Source: Candidatus Altarchaeota archaeon
Lineage (GTDB): Archaea > Altiarchaeota > Altiarchaeia > IMC4 > QMZM01
Direction: 5' to 3'
DNA length: 27,642 nt
Assembly (NCBI GenBank): GCA_016931955.1
Contig: JAFGDV010000013.1
Span: 1-27,642, forward strand
This document shows positions 1 through 7,057 of the stretch, one piece after another (the first letter of the stretch is position 1; the number at the start of each line of letters is the position of its first letter). The position numbers were made by a program, and so were the translations under genes. The notes beneath the pieces are model-generated. The model was not told the DNA's origin. It saw only the letters and a program-made list of their open reading frames with translations, and did not search any database.

Positions 1-32
1 GGAGGTAGAAGCAAGGGTAAAAATATTTTACG

Positions 33-74
33 TCGCAATTCCTCCGTGGACTAAAGTCCACGGTATCCTTGCGA
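33..74. repeat. Long hairpin resembling an IS200/IS605-type right end
   Basis: The outer arms TCGCAA (33-38) and TTGCGA (69-74) enclose a perfect 9-bp inner stem: CCGTGGACT at 44-52 and AGTCCACGG at 55-63, with a 2-nt loop. The layout (CGCAATTCCTCC, stem, GGTATCCTTGCGA) resembles the terminal hairpins of IS200/IS605 and TnpB-only elements as I remember them. No transposase or tnpB gene lies inside the window, so this may be a remnant, the end of an element starting to the left, or a non-autonomous copy. It ends 8 bases before the next gene's ATG. The hairpin is certain; the family assignment is inference. Confidence 0.5.
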
Positions 75-81
75 GTTTGTA

Positions 82-936
82 ATGAAAGGCTATGAGATCC
101 TGCTCAATGAACTGCGGAAGATAAAAAAGGGCTGGCAAGTCAGGGACCTGATGACGACTAACGTGAAAACCATAAAGCCTGATGCAACTGTCAGCAAAGC
201 CGTCAGAGACATGAAGAGATACGGCATCCACGGCCTCGTTGTTACAGATGGGGGGAAACCAAAGGGTATCATCACAACATACGACGCCCTGTTCGTTATC
301 GCCAGAGGGGAAAGCGGCGACAAGGTGCTTGTAAAAGACGTCATGTCTACTGGACCCATAAGCACACACCCAGAAGATGACATACTCAATGCACTGGAGA
401 GGATGCTCGACAACCAGCTTACCAAGCTGCCGGTTGTCTCGGATGACGGACTCGTGGGCATACTGAGTGCTACAGATTTAGTGGACGCATTGGATAAAGG
501 CATATTGGAGAGGAAACCAACTAAACTTGGGAAGTTGGAAGGCTACCGAAAGGTGAAGCTGACGATAAGGGATGTTATGCGCGAGCCAACCATCCTGGAG
601 CCTGAGATAACCGTATACGAGGCGGCGAAGAAGATGACAGAAAAAGGCATAGAGTCTGTGTTGGTCAGGAAGAAGGACTTACTAGGAATAGTAACCCAGA
701 TGGACATATTCAAGAAGGTCATCGCAGAAGGCCATGATACAAAAACCGTCAAAGTCTCAGATGTGATGAGTTCACCATGCCACATGATAGGACCTGATGA
801 AGGCATAGGAGACGCAAGCAAGCTCTTCAATGAACACAACATAGGAAGACTGCCTGTCGTAGAAGACAACAGGGTTATCGGCATAGTGTCTATAAGAGAC
901 ATCTCAAAGACAATAGCGATGAGGTACAGGCTATAA
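82..936 (+). CDS. Four-CBS-domain protein (two Bateman modules)
   Basis: The 284-aa soluble protein consists almost entirely of four CBS domains, at roughly residues 18-75, 84-140, 157-212 and 222-280. Each carries the recurrent pattern 'V.DVM' or 'VRDLM', then 'T..P...V..A...M', then 'GIVT' or 'GIVS'. CBS pairs bind adenosine nucleotides such as AMP, ATP or SAM and act as regulatory sensors, and archaeal CBS-only proteins usually have no known partner. A TAA stop lies immediately upstream in frame (79-81), so ATG 82 is the first possible start. There is no Shine-Dalgarno. The next gene begins at the base after its stop codon, so the CBS protein probably senses an energy or redox signal related to that membrane protein. 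That link is inference from context. Confidence 0.9.
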   Translation: MKGYEILLNELRKIKKGWQVRDLMTTNVKTIKPDATVSKAVRDMKRYGIHGLVVTDGGKPKGIITTYDALFVIARGESGDKVLVKDVMSTGPISTHPEDDILNALERMLDNQLTKLPVVSDDGLVGILSATDLVDALDKGILERKPTKLGKLEGYRKVKLTIRDVMREPTILEPEITVYEAAKKMTEKGIESVLVRKKDLLGIVTQMDIFKKVIAEGHDTKTVKVSDVMSSPCHMIGPDEGIGDASKLFNEHNIGRLPVVEDNRVIGIVSIRDISKTIAMRYRL

Positions 937-1770
937 ATGAAGAGAATAATAGGAGTAGTTATATTAATTCTCGTGGTCACTGGGGTGTATTACCTGAGTG
1001 GGGAAATAGCGGTCAAGTCATTCCCGCATCTACCCTCCTATGCTGACATCCTAACGCCAGAGAATCTGGCTGTGGCACTTACTGGGAGCTTCATCTTCGG
1101 TTTGATCATCGGCTCAACCTCCTGCCCAGTCTGCTCACTGCCATTGATAGGCTACGTGATGGGCGCCGAACCCACAGCCAAGAAGGCCTTCTGGGCATCC
1201 ATCACATACCACCTAGGTCGCTTAATAACATTCTTCCTCCTTGGAATCATCGTACTGGTTTTAGGGTACTCCCTAAGCGAAGGATTTGAAGGTGTCGGTG
1301 GCGGACTAATCACAACCCTTGCGAACATCTTTGTTGGAATCCTGATGATCCTATTCTCCATGGAGTTGTTCGGTTTGATAGACTTAAGCAAGCATTTCTC
1401 CATAAGGATGATGCAGAGGCTGAAAATCCCATTAATTTCAGTAGATCACCCCCTGCACTTGCTTGTTTGGGGAATGTTCGTTGGACTAGGATGCAGTATC
1501 ACACAAATAGCCCCCCTACTTGCCATCTTCCTAGGTACTTCAGAGCACGGTCTTGTTTACGCAGTTATTGCTGTATTGTTATTCAGCGTCGGAACGATGA
1601 TTACTCCGACAATCCTATTGGTCCTGGCCGGCAGCTCAGTCGAGATAACAGAGAAATACTTTGAAAGCGGCCTGAGGAAGTACGCCGGCTGGCTTGGAGG
1701 ACTCATATTATTGTATATTGGACTTCAGTACCTGATCCTTGAGATAATAAGACTGACCGCCGCCGGTTGA
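937..1770 (+). CDS. CcdA/DsbD-like integral membrane protein
   Basis: This 277-aa protein has about seven hydrophobic segments, beginning with an N-terminal one at residues 4-22. Its first repeat contains 'TSCPVCSLPLIG' near residue 66 and its second contains 'GLGCSITQIAPLL' near residue 183. Two inverted repeats, each with a Cys-Pro element at a membrane helix, are typical of the CcdA / cytochrome c biogenesis transmembrane family, which moves reducing equivalents across the membrane to extracytoplasmic thiol proteins. The second repeat keeps one Cys, so the pair needed for disulfide relay is plausible. The ATG directly abuts the TAA of the CBS gene, giving a two-gene operon. The substrate is unknown, since no thioredoxin-fold protein lies next to it. 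The sulfite exporter (TauE/SafE) superfamily is a less likely reading. Confidence 0.8.
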   Translation: MKRIIGVVILILVVTGVYYLSGEIAVKSFPHLPSYADILTPENLAVALTGSFIFGLIIGSTSCPVCSLPLIGYVMGAEPTAKKAFWASITYHLGRLITFFLLGIIVLVLGYSLSEGFEGVGGGLITTLANIFVGILMILFSMELFGLIDLSKHFSIRMMQRLKIPLISVDHPLHLLVWGMFVGLGCSITQIAPLLAIFLGTSEHGLVYAVIAVLLFSVGTMITPTILLVLAGSSVEITEKYFESGLRKYAGWLGGLILLYIGLQYLILEIIRLTAAG

Positions 1771-1780
1771 AGGGAAAAAA

Positions 1781-2071
1781 CTAGGGCCTTCTGTCCTTGT
1801 ACCAGAGCTTTTCCCCGCCAGAGCTCTCCAGCTGTCTGATATTCCACAACCTCTGCAGTTCGGACTTCAGCTTCTCCCGGGAGGCTTCATCACCAGCCGC
1901 TATGAACTCCGAAGCCGGGCTGGATCCCTCACAGATGATGTTTAGGAGTTCTTCGTCTTGAGGATACCGCCCGCAGAATTTTTCACAGATATCCTTCACC
2001 TTCTCTACGTCGTTGCTTTCGACCACCACTATGAGGTCGCTAATTACGTGGTGCCCTGCTAAGACCATCAT
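1781..2071 (-). CDS. Small unknown protein coupled to gcvH
   Basis: I do not recognise a family for this 96-aa protein. It is soluble, with a hydrophobic strand near the N terminus (ISDLIVVVES), two cysteines around residues 29 and 33 (DICEKFC), a third near 47 (IICEG) and a charged C terminus. Its ATG overlaps the stop of the GcvH-like gene as ATGA, so the two are almost certainly translated together. It may assist the lipoyl carrier, for example as a partner or redox helper, but that is guesswork. The start could also be the second Met. It converges with the CcdA-like gene, leaving only about 10 bases between their ends. Confidence 0.7.
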   Translation of the reverse strand: MMVLAGHHVISDLIVVVESNDVEKVKDICEKFCGRYPQDEELLNIICEGSSPASEFIAAGDEASREKLKSELQRLWNIRQLESSGGEKLWYKDRRP

Positions 2072-2481
2072 CTATGCTCTCCTATTTGAGTCTTAAGCCA
2101 TGCAACTGCTGCATCGCCTTGATCCAGGTTCTTCAGTTCAGAGGAGTCCTTCATCCCTATCTTGTAAATCCAACCCTCACCATAGCAGTCCTTGTTTATC
2201 AGCGTAGGATCATCATAGAGCTTCTCGTTTGTTGCCAGCACCTTCCCCGAGACGGGCGCATACAACTTACCAACCCACTTCCCAGTCTCCACCGTGCCTA
2301 CTTCGTCGCCCTGCTTGACTTCATCCCCCTCAAAGGGCATCTCCACATAGCTTATGTCCCCAGCCAGCTTTTGTGCGAAATCAACAAGACCGACTATTAC
2401 ATTGCTGCCATCCACTCTCGCCCACATGAATCCCTTGTCATAGTAGAGGTCTTCTGGCATCCCATATCCTTCCACGTTCAT
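2068..2481 (-). CDS. gcvH: Glycine cleavage H-like lipoyl carrier protein
   Basis: This 137-aa protein is about the usual GcvH length. It shows the hallmark order: 'WARVDG..VIVGLVDFAQKLAGDI' (21-43), the lipoyl hairpin 'VGTVETGKWVGKLYAPVSGKV' with candidate lipoyl lysine K68, then 'NDPTLIN'-like 'DDPTLINKDCYGEGWIYKI'. In the glycine cleavage complex H protein carries the aminomethyl group between P, T and L proteins. Related lipoyl carriers serve in sulfur oxidation with Hdr-like complexes. No gcvP, gcvT, lipoate ligase or hdr gene is in the window, so the partner system is open. The ATG is about 26 nt after an AT-rich TATA-like stretch (2501-2516), consistent with a leaderless transcript. 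Confidence 0.88.
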   Translation of the reverse strand: MNVEGYGMPEDLYYDKGFMWARVDGSNVIVGLVDFAQKLAGDISYVEMPFEGDEVKQGDEVGTVETGKWVGKLYAPVSGKVLATNEKLYDDPTLINKDCYGEGWIYKIGMKDSSELKNLDQGDAAVAWLKTQIGEHR

Positions 2482-2497
2482 TTTTGATCACACTCGC

Positions 2498-2517
2498 AGA
2501 AATAATTATAATTATCA
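2498..2517 (-). promoter_or_regulatory. TATA-like element of the gcvH operon
   Basis: Read on the minus strand, the AT-rich stretch ATAATTATAATTATT is centred about 26 nt before the gcvH ATG (2481). That is the spacing expected for an archaeal TATA box driving a leaderless or nearly leaderless mRNA. It also lies between the ftr stop and gcvH, so gcvH probably has its own promoter. Confidence 0.45.
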
Positions 2518-2532
2518 AACATCATATAAAAA

Positions 2533-3420
2533 TCATAACAGCCCTCTTAACCATATCTTATGTCTCCCAAGTTTTCCGCCATAGTTGCCCGCGGAAATCT
2601 TCAGGATTCCGGGAACATCTTTCACACAATCCATGGCAGCCTTCATCGCAGCCTTCACCGCATCTAGGGAAACCCCATTGATCACTATCTCTGGGATGGA
2701 TGCCACACCTTCAGGTACCAGACTGTCGGGGATCTTCCCCCCGAGGGTGGGACAGAATAGATGGTTTGTTGTAGGCCCGATCTCTGGATAGTTTGTTTCC
2801 ACCTTCGAGCCGGCAGAGCAGATGTCGAAGGACGTTATAGTGCCTTCAATCTTTGAGACGGCTTTAACTGCCAGATCCCCAGCCTCCAATGCAGATTCTT
2901 CTGAGTCACAGAAAAACCAGACGTTGCCTCCCATCACACCCATCCCATAGTTGAGTTTTCTCTCTATTAGGAACTCGCCCATCATCAATGGGATGTTTAT
3001 CATCTCTCTACCAAAGCTCTCCTCAACGAACTCATAGCCGTCACCGCAGTGCCCTACCTTGTTCATGATGTCTATCCCATCACCCGAATCAAGGAGATTA
3101 AACACCCGCGTAGTGGGAACAACAAGAATCCCCTGCCTGATCCTCTTACCGAGCTCATATTCGAGTTTTTTCTCAGACCCCTTACCATAGTTGACCCAGA
3201 CCTGGATTACTGCGCCCCTCCTACCGTCAGGCGTTTTTTCTCCTGGGAGATAGCCTTCAACGCCGCCCTCCGATTCATTGAATACCGTACAAGGCAATGC
3301 CGTCGCTCCAAAGGCTGCCCTATCAAGCCTCTTCCTGTCTCTAGCAGTGACCAACAACCTAGAGAATAAACCATCAAATGCCTCACAGTAGGTGTCTTCA
3401 ACCTCTATAGGAAACCCCAT
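2533..3420 (-). CDS. ftr: Formylmethanofuran:H4MPT formyltransferase
   Basis: At 295 aa this is very close to the family's roughly 297. The N terminus '[28 protein letters not shown]', the central '[19 protein letters not shown]' and '[19 protein letters not shown]', and the C-terminal '[27 protein letters not shown]' are characteristic of Ftr. The enzyme moves the formyl group between formylmethanofuran and tetrahydromethanopterin in the cytoplasm, in methanogenesis, methyl oxidation or the archaeal Wood-Ljungdahl branch. Methanofuran-type biosynthesis genes lie about 9 kb downstream in the same window, which supports an active C1 pathway. It is divergent from the purE-like gene, with very close promoters. 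The start ATG 3420 gives the conserved N terminus directly. Confidence 0.95.
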   Translation of the reverse strand: MGFPIEVEDTYCEAFDGLFSRLLVTARDRKRLDRAAFGATALPCTVFNESEGGVEGYLPGEKTPDGRRGAVIQVWVNYGKGSEKKLEYELGKRIRQGILVVPTTRVFNLLDSGDGIDIMNKVGHCGDGYEFVEESFGREMINIPLMMGEFLIERKLNYGMGVMGGNVWFFCDSEESALEAGDLAVKAVSKIEGTITSFDICSAGSKVETNYPEIGPTTNHLFCPTLGGKIPDSLVPEGVASIPEIVINGVSLDAVKAAMKAAMDCVKDVPGILKISAGNYGGKLGRHKIWLRGLL

Positions 3421-3450
3421 ATTTAACTATTGGATTATTTAGTATATTAC
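3418..3450. promoter_or_regulatory. Divergent ftr / purE-like promoter region
   Basis: Only 30 bases separate the two divergent start codons. On the plus strand, a TATA-like TATTTAAC (3420-3427) sits about 26 nt before the ATG at 3451, and it overlaps the ftr start codon. On the minus strand, AT-rich sequence between 3433 and 3450 could serve ftr. The two promoters must share space, so transcription of one probably interferes with the other. Confidence 0.4.
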
Positions 3451-3837
3451 ATGGACGTGTTAGTTATCGCGGGAAGCAAATCCGATGAGAAGATCGTTCG
3501 AGACTTGGAAAAGATCCTGGGTGAGCAGAAGGTAGACTACAGAACAGAGTACTGCTCCTTTCACAGGGAGCCAAACAAGCTCAGAGAGATCGTGGAAAAC
3601 TCCGATGCTAAGGTCTTCATCTGCATTGCCGGGTTGTCGGCTGCCTTACCCGGAGCCGTCGCAGCCTACACAGATAAACCAGTCATCGGCGTACCAGTCA
3701 ATTCGAAATTGGGCGGCTTGGATGCATTGTTAAGTATCGCGCAGATGCCAAACGGTGTGCCAGTCGCCTGCGTGGGAATCGACAACGGAGCTAATGCAGC
3801 CCACCTCGCCATAAGGATCCTAGGAATCTGCGAGTGA
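3451..3837 (+). CDS. purE: PurE-like N5-CAIR mutase / AIR carboxylase family
   Basis: The protein is 128 aa from ATG 3451, which fits both the PurE N terminus ([12 protein letters not shown]) and a TATA box 26 nt upstream. A TTG at 3430 would add seven non-conserved residues. It shows the GS.SD phosphate loop (9-13), 'CSFHREP' in place of the usual SAHRTP, 'GLSAALPG' in place of GGAAHLPG, and 'PVIGVPV...[34 protein letters not shown]'. PurE handles carboxylation of aminoimidazole ribonucleotide in purine synthesis. The HR pair of the catalytic motif is kept, but Thr becomes Glu and the second conserved His is lost, and the protein lacks the C-terminal helix of many PurEs. It is therefore either a divergent archaeal PurE or a relative with another substrate. 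Confidence 0.8.
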   Translation: MDVLVIAGSKSDEKIVRDLEKILGEQKVDYRTEYCSFHREPNKLREIVENSDAKVFICIAGLSAALPGAVAAYTDKPVIGVPVNSKLGGLDALLSIAQMPNGVPVACVGIDNGANAAHLAIRILGICE

Positions 3838-4739
3838 CAACCCCCATAATGAGCAACCTTACTGTAGTATTTTTGGTTGTCTTAGGTTACATACTTAAGA
3901 GAGGGGGCGTTGTCAGAAAGGAATTCGCAGACTCCATGATCAAGCTGGTGTTCTACGTCTTTCTCCCAGCGACCTTGTTCTATTCCCTAACCCAGTTGGA
4001 GTTGGAATCCAAGCTATTAATTCTGCCTTTGTCTGGCTTCTTCGTCGCCTTGTGCTGCTACATCTTCGCCTACCTAATAAGGAAACCCTTTCATATGGAC
4101 AGGAAGACTGAGGGTTCCTTTATAATAACCTCAGGCGCCATGAACCAGGCCCTGTTCATCTACCCCTTCTTCCTGGTCTACAAAGGCGCTGAGGGTTTGG
4201 GTTATGCGGCATTCTACGACTTCGGTCAGGCGCTTCTCAGCTTAACTCTTGGATATTACATAGCGACCAGATATGGCAGAGGTGTTTCAGGGGTAAAGAA
4301 GACACTAGAAAACATGCTGCGTTTCCCGCCCCTCCTCGCCCTCGTCTTCGCACTGACAGTGAATTATCTCGGACTGTATCCAGTAATCAAACCAGCTGAA
4401 GCATTCATCATAATGTTGCACAACTGCACCACGCCCTTGATCATGCTGTCGCTTGGAATATTCTTGGAACCACGGATATCGAAGCCTGCGCCGATGTTAG
4501 GCGTAATATTCAATAGGTTCATATTCTCACTGTGTGCTGCAGCCTTCTTTGTTTTCCTCTTCCAGCTTAGCGGCCTCGAAAAAACAACCGTCTTGATAGC
4601 ATCAGCCGCCCCACCCGCAATGCTGACACTAGTCTACTCAGTCGAAGAAAAACTGGACACAGAATTCACCGCCAACCTAATATCAACCACAATACTAATA
4701 GGACTACTATACATACCGCTACTGTTCACAATACTGTGA
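3834..4739 (+). CDS. AEC-family (auxin efflux carrier-like) transporter
   Basis: This 301-aa protein is strongly hydrophobic, with about ten predicted membrane segments. The N-terminal '[46 protein letters not shown]' and the mid-protein '[16 protein letters not shown]' are typical of the AEC family (bile/arsenite/riboflavin transporter clan), which moves organic anions such as malate or auxin-like acids. The GTG start at 3834 overlaps the stop of the purE-like gene (GTGA); ATG 3849 is an alternative. Its last ten codons and the following bases occur a second time at 6338-6386, beyond the AbiE module, which marks this 3' end as a recombination or integration point. Confidence 0.87.
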   Translation: MTTPIMSNLTVVFLVVLGYILKRGGVVRKEFADSMIKLVFYVFLPATLFYSLTQLELESKLLILPLSGFFVALCCYIFAYLIRKPFHMDRKTEGSFIITSGAMNQALFIYPFFLVYKGAEGLGYAAFYDFGQALLSLTLGYYIATRYGRGVSGVKKTLENMLRFPPLLALVFALTVNYLGLYPVIKPAEAFIIMLHNCTTPLIMLSLGIFLEPRISKPAPMLGVIFNRFIFSLCAAAFFVFLFQLSGLEKTTVLIASAAPPAMLTLVYSVEEKLDTEFTANLISTTILIGLLYIPLLFTIL

Positions 4740-4756
4740 GCAGCCTACGGCATATG
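4709..4756 (+). repeat. Direct repeat copy 1, AEC gene 3' end (left flank of AbiE island)
   Basis: A 24-base exact core (4720-4743) recurs at 6350-6373. The match continues imperfectly about 12 bases leftward into codons and about 13 bases rightward. This copy is the functional end of the AEC gene, encoding [10 protein letters not shown] and the stop. Confidence 0.85.
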
Positions 4757-4839
4757 TTCTTAAGATTAAGATCACTTATCCGCGGAAAAGACGCAGAACA
4801 CAGACGGAACTACCTGAGGCCTTATGTGGAAATACGAAA

Positions 4840-5640
4840 TCATCTCTCAGCTGCGTAGTTTTCCAGGAATTTTTTCGCGTACTGCGGGGCTTTTTCTATC
4901 ATTTCAGTGTCTTGTTCTTTGAACAGGAAGGGCTGCACCTGTTTAGCCAGCCTGTGCAGTTCCTTGGACTCCAGTTTTTCGAGGCGTTCCATGACCAGTT
5001 TTTCTGGTGGTTCAGTGTAGCTGTTTTCTTCCAGTATCTTTGAGTCGAATGGGAACTTCTTTTTCAGCATGTACAGTAGGTCATAGACGTCCCGGCCGCG
5101 GTTCCTGCTTAGGAGCGCGAGCAGTTTCTCGGTTATAAGAGACGATTCCGCCATAACTACTGCAGTATAGTTCAGCCCATAGTAGCTTAATACCTGCGTC
5201 TGCGTCTTCTGAGGCCACTGGGGCTGATTCACCTCCAGTTTCACCATGAGGTTCATTCCCCGCTCATCGGTTATCCCGTACCGCTTCATTACGCCGGGGA
5301 AGTTTATGTGGGCGCTGTAAAGCTTACCTCTTTTTTCATATTTTATTTCAGCCCTGAATCCTTCAAGGCTTGTTTCTTTTGCTGCGGCTTCGGCAATCTT
5401 CTGAAAACTTTCATAGGATAGATTAGTTGAGTTAAAGTCGAGGTCTTCGGAGAATCTGGGCAGACGGTAGCAGAGACGGAGGGCTGTTCCACCCATAAAG
5501 TAAAGTTTCTGCCCTAACCGTATCCGGTAGATGCCTGCAAGCAGGATATTCTGGAGATATTCTCTGATTACTGCCCTCTTCTTGTTTATTGGCAGGCCGA
5601 TGTCCTTTGCTTCTTCAAGCAGGTATTCAAGAGACAACAT
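4840..5640 (-). CDS. abiEii: AbiEii/AbiGii-family nucleotidyltransferase toxin
   Basis: The 266-aa protein has the DNA polymerase beta-like nucleotidyltransferase motif 'GGTALRLCYRLPRFSEDLDFN': GG at 50-51 and catalytic acids D66 and D68. A further conserved block is 'ITEKLLALLSRNRGRDVYDLLYMLKK' near 168-193. This is the AbiEii toxin of type IV-like toxin-antitoxin and phage-abortive systems, and relatives transfer nucleotides to tRNA acceptor ends. The ATG lies 14 bases inside the end of the AbiEi gene, so the pair is co-translated. The module sits between repeats derived from the end of the AEC gene and is probably horizontally acquired. Confidence 0.92.
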   Translation of the reverse strand: MLSLEYLLEEAKDIGLPINKKRAVIREYLQNILLAGIYRIRLGQKLYFMGGTALRLCYRLPRFSEDLDFNSTNLSYESFQKIAEAAAKETSLEGFRAEIKYEKRGKLYSAHINFPGVMKRYGITDERGMNLMVKLEVNQPQWPQKTQTQVLSYYGLNYTAVVMAESSLITEKLLALLSRNRGRDVYDLLYMLKKKFPFDSKILEENSYTEPPEKLVMERLEKLESKELHRLAKQVQPFLFKEQDTEMIEKAPQYAKKFLENYAAER

Positions 5641-6244
5641 CTTCCAGCAGTTCTTTTATTGTTTCGCGGGTTCTTTTATTATATTTGGCAGCGTATTTAA
5701 TCGTTTTTTCAGCTTTTAGTCTTGTCAGATTCAGACGCTCATGCGTGAAATCTTTTTCGCCGTCAAGAAGCCGGAAGTAGATGAAGTCCACAAAGGCCTT
5801 CTCTCTGTCGGCGATAAGCGTTTTATAACCTTCAATTTTTGTCATCTGATAGCCGGTGAATGCCTCTTTTTTGCAGTTTCGGTAGATGAATGTGCCGTGC
5901 TTGTTTCTGAAGATTCTCGTCGGCCGGGTGGATACGGAAGTTGCTGACGCCGCTTCTTCGGGGATGATTCCATAGAATGAGAGAGCGGCTTCCAGAGACA
6001 CATAAGAAGGCGCATAAAGCCTGTTTGCCAGATAGTAATCCGGGACACGGGTTGGCGTCCCCGGCTCGACGACCTCATAGAGACCTCTTCTCAGCCGCTC
6101 TAAGTAGCCCTTACGCAGCCAGTTGGTGAGGTTATTTTTGATTGTTTTACGTGCTGTTGTCGGGAACAACGCTTCAATGTCCCGTAGGGTGAAAAGAACC
6201 ATCTTTTTCTCCTTCAGGGTTTTTGAAAGGGTAAAATAGTCCAT
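5627..6244 (-). CDS. abiEi: AbiEi-family antitoxin / transcriptional regulator
   Basis: This 205-aa protein carries an N-terminal winged helix ('MVLFTLRDIEALFPTTARKTIKNNLTNWLRKGYLERLRRGLYEVV', 15-59) followed by the AbiEi C-terminal region ('YLANRLYAPSYVSLEAALSFYGIIPE', 'REKAFVDFIYFRLL'). AbiEi antitoxins neutralise AbiEii and repress their own operon by binding inverted repeats in the promoter. Exactly such a repeat, AGTCCTA-TATATG-TAGGACT, lies 13 to 32 bases upstream of the start codon. ATG 6244 lies at the distance from that TATA-containing spacer expected for a leaderless start. MVLFTLRD (M15) is an alternative start. Confidence 0.92.
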   Translation of the reverse strand: MDYFTLSKTLKEKKMVLFTLRDIEALFPTTARKTIKNNLTNWLRKGYLERLRRGLYEVVEPGTPTRVPDYYLANRLYAPSYVSLEAALSFYGIIPEEAASATSVSTRPTRIFRNKHGTFIYRNCKKEAFTGYQMTKIEGYKTLIADREKAFVDFIYFRLLDGEKDFTHERLNLTRLKAEKTIKYAAKYNKRTRETIKELLEDVVS

Positions 6245-6256
6245 CTTATTTCAATT

Positions 6257-6276
6257 AGTCCTATATATGTAGGACT
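6257..6276. promoter_or_regulatory. Probable AbiEi operator overlapping the TATA box
   Basis: This is a perfect 7-bp inverted repeat: AGTCCTA (6257-6263) and TAGGACT (6270-6276), with a TATATG spacer. The spacer and inner arm bases (CATATATAG on the minus strand) form the only good TATA box for abiEi, about 22-26 nt before its ATG. A dimer bound here would exclude TBP, giving direct autorepression. Confidence 0.6.
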
Positions 6277-6337
6277 TACAGAAATAAAAATACCTGCAGG
6301 CCGAAACAGCTTCAGATGAGCCTCCACCCAACCAACC

Positions 6338-6386
6338 CTATATATCCCACTACTGTTCACAATACTGTGAGCACACCTACAGCATA
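6338..6386 (+). repeat. Direct repeat copy 2, AEC 3'-end remnant (right flank of AbiE island)
   Basis: This copy encodes the same ten residues and stop as the AEC gene end ([10 protein letters not shown]). It differs from copy 1 only at third codon positions (TAT/TAC, ATC/ATA, CCA/CCG) before the 24-base identical core at 6350-6373. No AEC coding sequence continues upstream of 6338. It is a displaced 3' end of an AEC gene with no function of its own. Confidence 0.8.
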
Positions 6387-6395
6387 CACTCGACA

Positions 6396-6403
6396 GCTTA
6401 AAT
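6396..6403 (+). promoter_or_regulatory. TATA box supporting a start at ATG 6426
   Basis: GCTTAAAT (6396-6403) lies about 26 bases before the ATG at 6426. That ATG opens a frame closed after four codons, and it differs by a single base in an A run from the frame of the membrane protein below. Confidence 0.45.
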
Positions 6404-6466
6404 AGAACGAATCGAGTATAATACCATGAAAAAATTATAAGAGAAAATTTAATAAAAAATATTGTT

Positions 6467-6844
6467 TTGGCAGTACTTCTCGTAGTCGTTTATTTTCTGG
6501 TCAAGGATTATTTAGCCGGCAGTAATATTGCAACCGATAAAGCATCGGCGGGAAATATTCTTGTAGCCGCCTCTATCATAGCAGTCACCGCCTGTTTTGG
6601 TAATTTCGCCTTCACCTACGAAAAAATAGATTCTGAAAGCGCATATCAGAGAATTTTAGCTCATTTCACAACAGGTCTTCTGATGTTGGTCATCGGAACC
6701 TCACTAATTTTCACCAGCATACTCATATCATCCATAATGGGGCACTTTATTTTAGTCGACATCATACTCTTAGCATTGTACACAGCATGTGTAGCCTATG
6801 ACTTCTGGGATATCCTGAGATTAACGAATAATAAGGTCTCTTAA
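6467..6844 (+). CDS. Small unknown membrane protein, probably frameshifted near its start
   Basis: The 125 codons from TTG 6467 encode about four hydrophobic segments ('VLLVVVYFLVKDYL', 'ILVAASIIAVTACFGNFAF', 'LMLVIGTSLIFTSILISSIM', 'LVDIILLALYTACVAYDF'). I recognise no family. The frame is open from 6422, but no ATG occurs in it. ATG 6426 lies one frame away, just before a run of six A (6429-6434), and a TATA box sits 26 bases before it. One extra A would give MKKIIRENLIKNIVLAVLLVVVYF as a natural N terminus. So the true start is probably 6426, with a one-base deletion (mutation or sequencing error). The gene lies just right of the AbiE island. Confidence 0.6.
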   Translation: MAVLLVVVYFLVKDYLAGSNIATDKASAGNILVAASIIAVTACFGNFAFTYEKIDSESAYQRILAHFTTGLLMLVIGTSLIFTSILISSIMGHFILVDIILLALYTACVAYDFWDILRLTNNKVS

Positions 6845-7022
6845 AACCAAGAGCGTGGAAGATCTCTCCCTGCTGATTCTGATTATTTACGCTACGAGCT
6901 CGATTCTCTGGACAATCTACGGGTTACTGATAGGAAGCCTGCCTGTGGCTTTGACAGACGGATTCGCATTCTTCGTCAGCTTAACCCAACTCTACCTGAA
7001 GATCAGATACACCAAGAGATAA
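6825..7022 (+). pseudogene. SemiSWEET/PQ-loop sugar transporter remnant, C-terminal part
   Basis: The frame opens after a TAA at 6822 and has no ATG. It reads RIIRSLKTKSVEDLSLL, then a membrane segment 'ILIIYATSSILWTIYGLLIGSLPVALTDGFAFFVSLTQLYLKIRY' and TAA at 7020. The KTKS..DLSL element, 'LW..YGLLIG.LPV' and the terminal 'LYLKIRY' are hallmarks of SemiSWEET proteins (about 85-95 aa, three helices). Helix 1 and the start are missing, and the 5' end overlaps the preceding membrane gene in another frame. It is most likely a truncated, dead copy. Confidence 0.65.
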
Positions 7023-7028
7023 GGCGGC

Positions 7029-7037
7029 TTTATCTTA
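7029..7037 (+). promoter_or_regulatory. TATA box before the second SemiSWEET remnant
   Basis: TTTATCTTA lies about 25 bases before ATG 7058, the leaderless spacing seen repeatedly in this window. It may still drive the downstream thiamine-binding protein and flavoprotein through the dead gene. Confidence 0.4.
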
Positions 7038-7057
7038 TACCAATTCGATAATCTATC

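Noticed and set aside
4720-6373. A complete integrated virus or plasmid between the AEC repeats
   Set aside because: Only the two AbiE genes fit in the 1.6 kb; no integrase, replication or structural gene is present.
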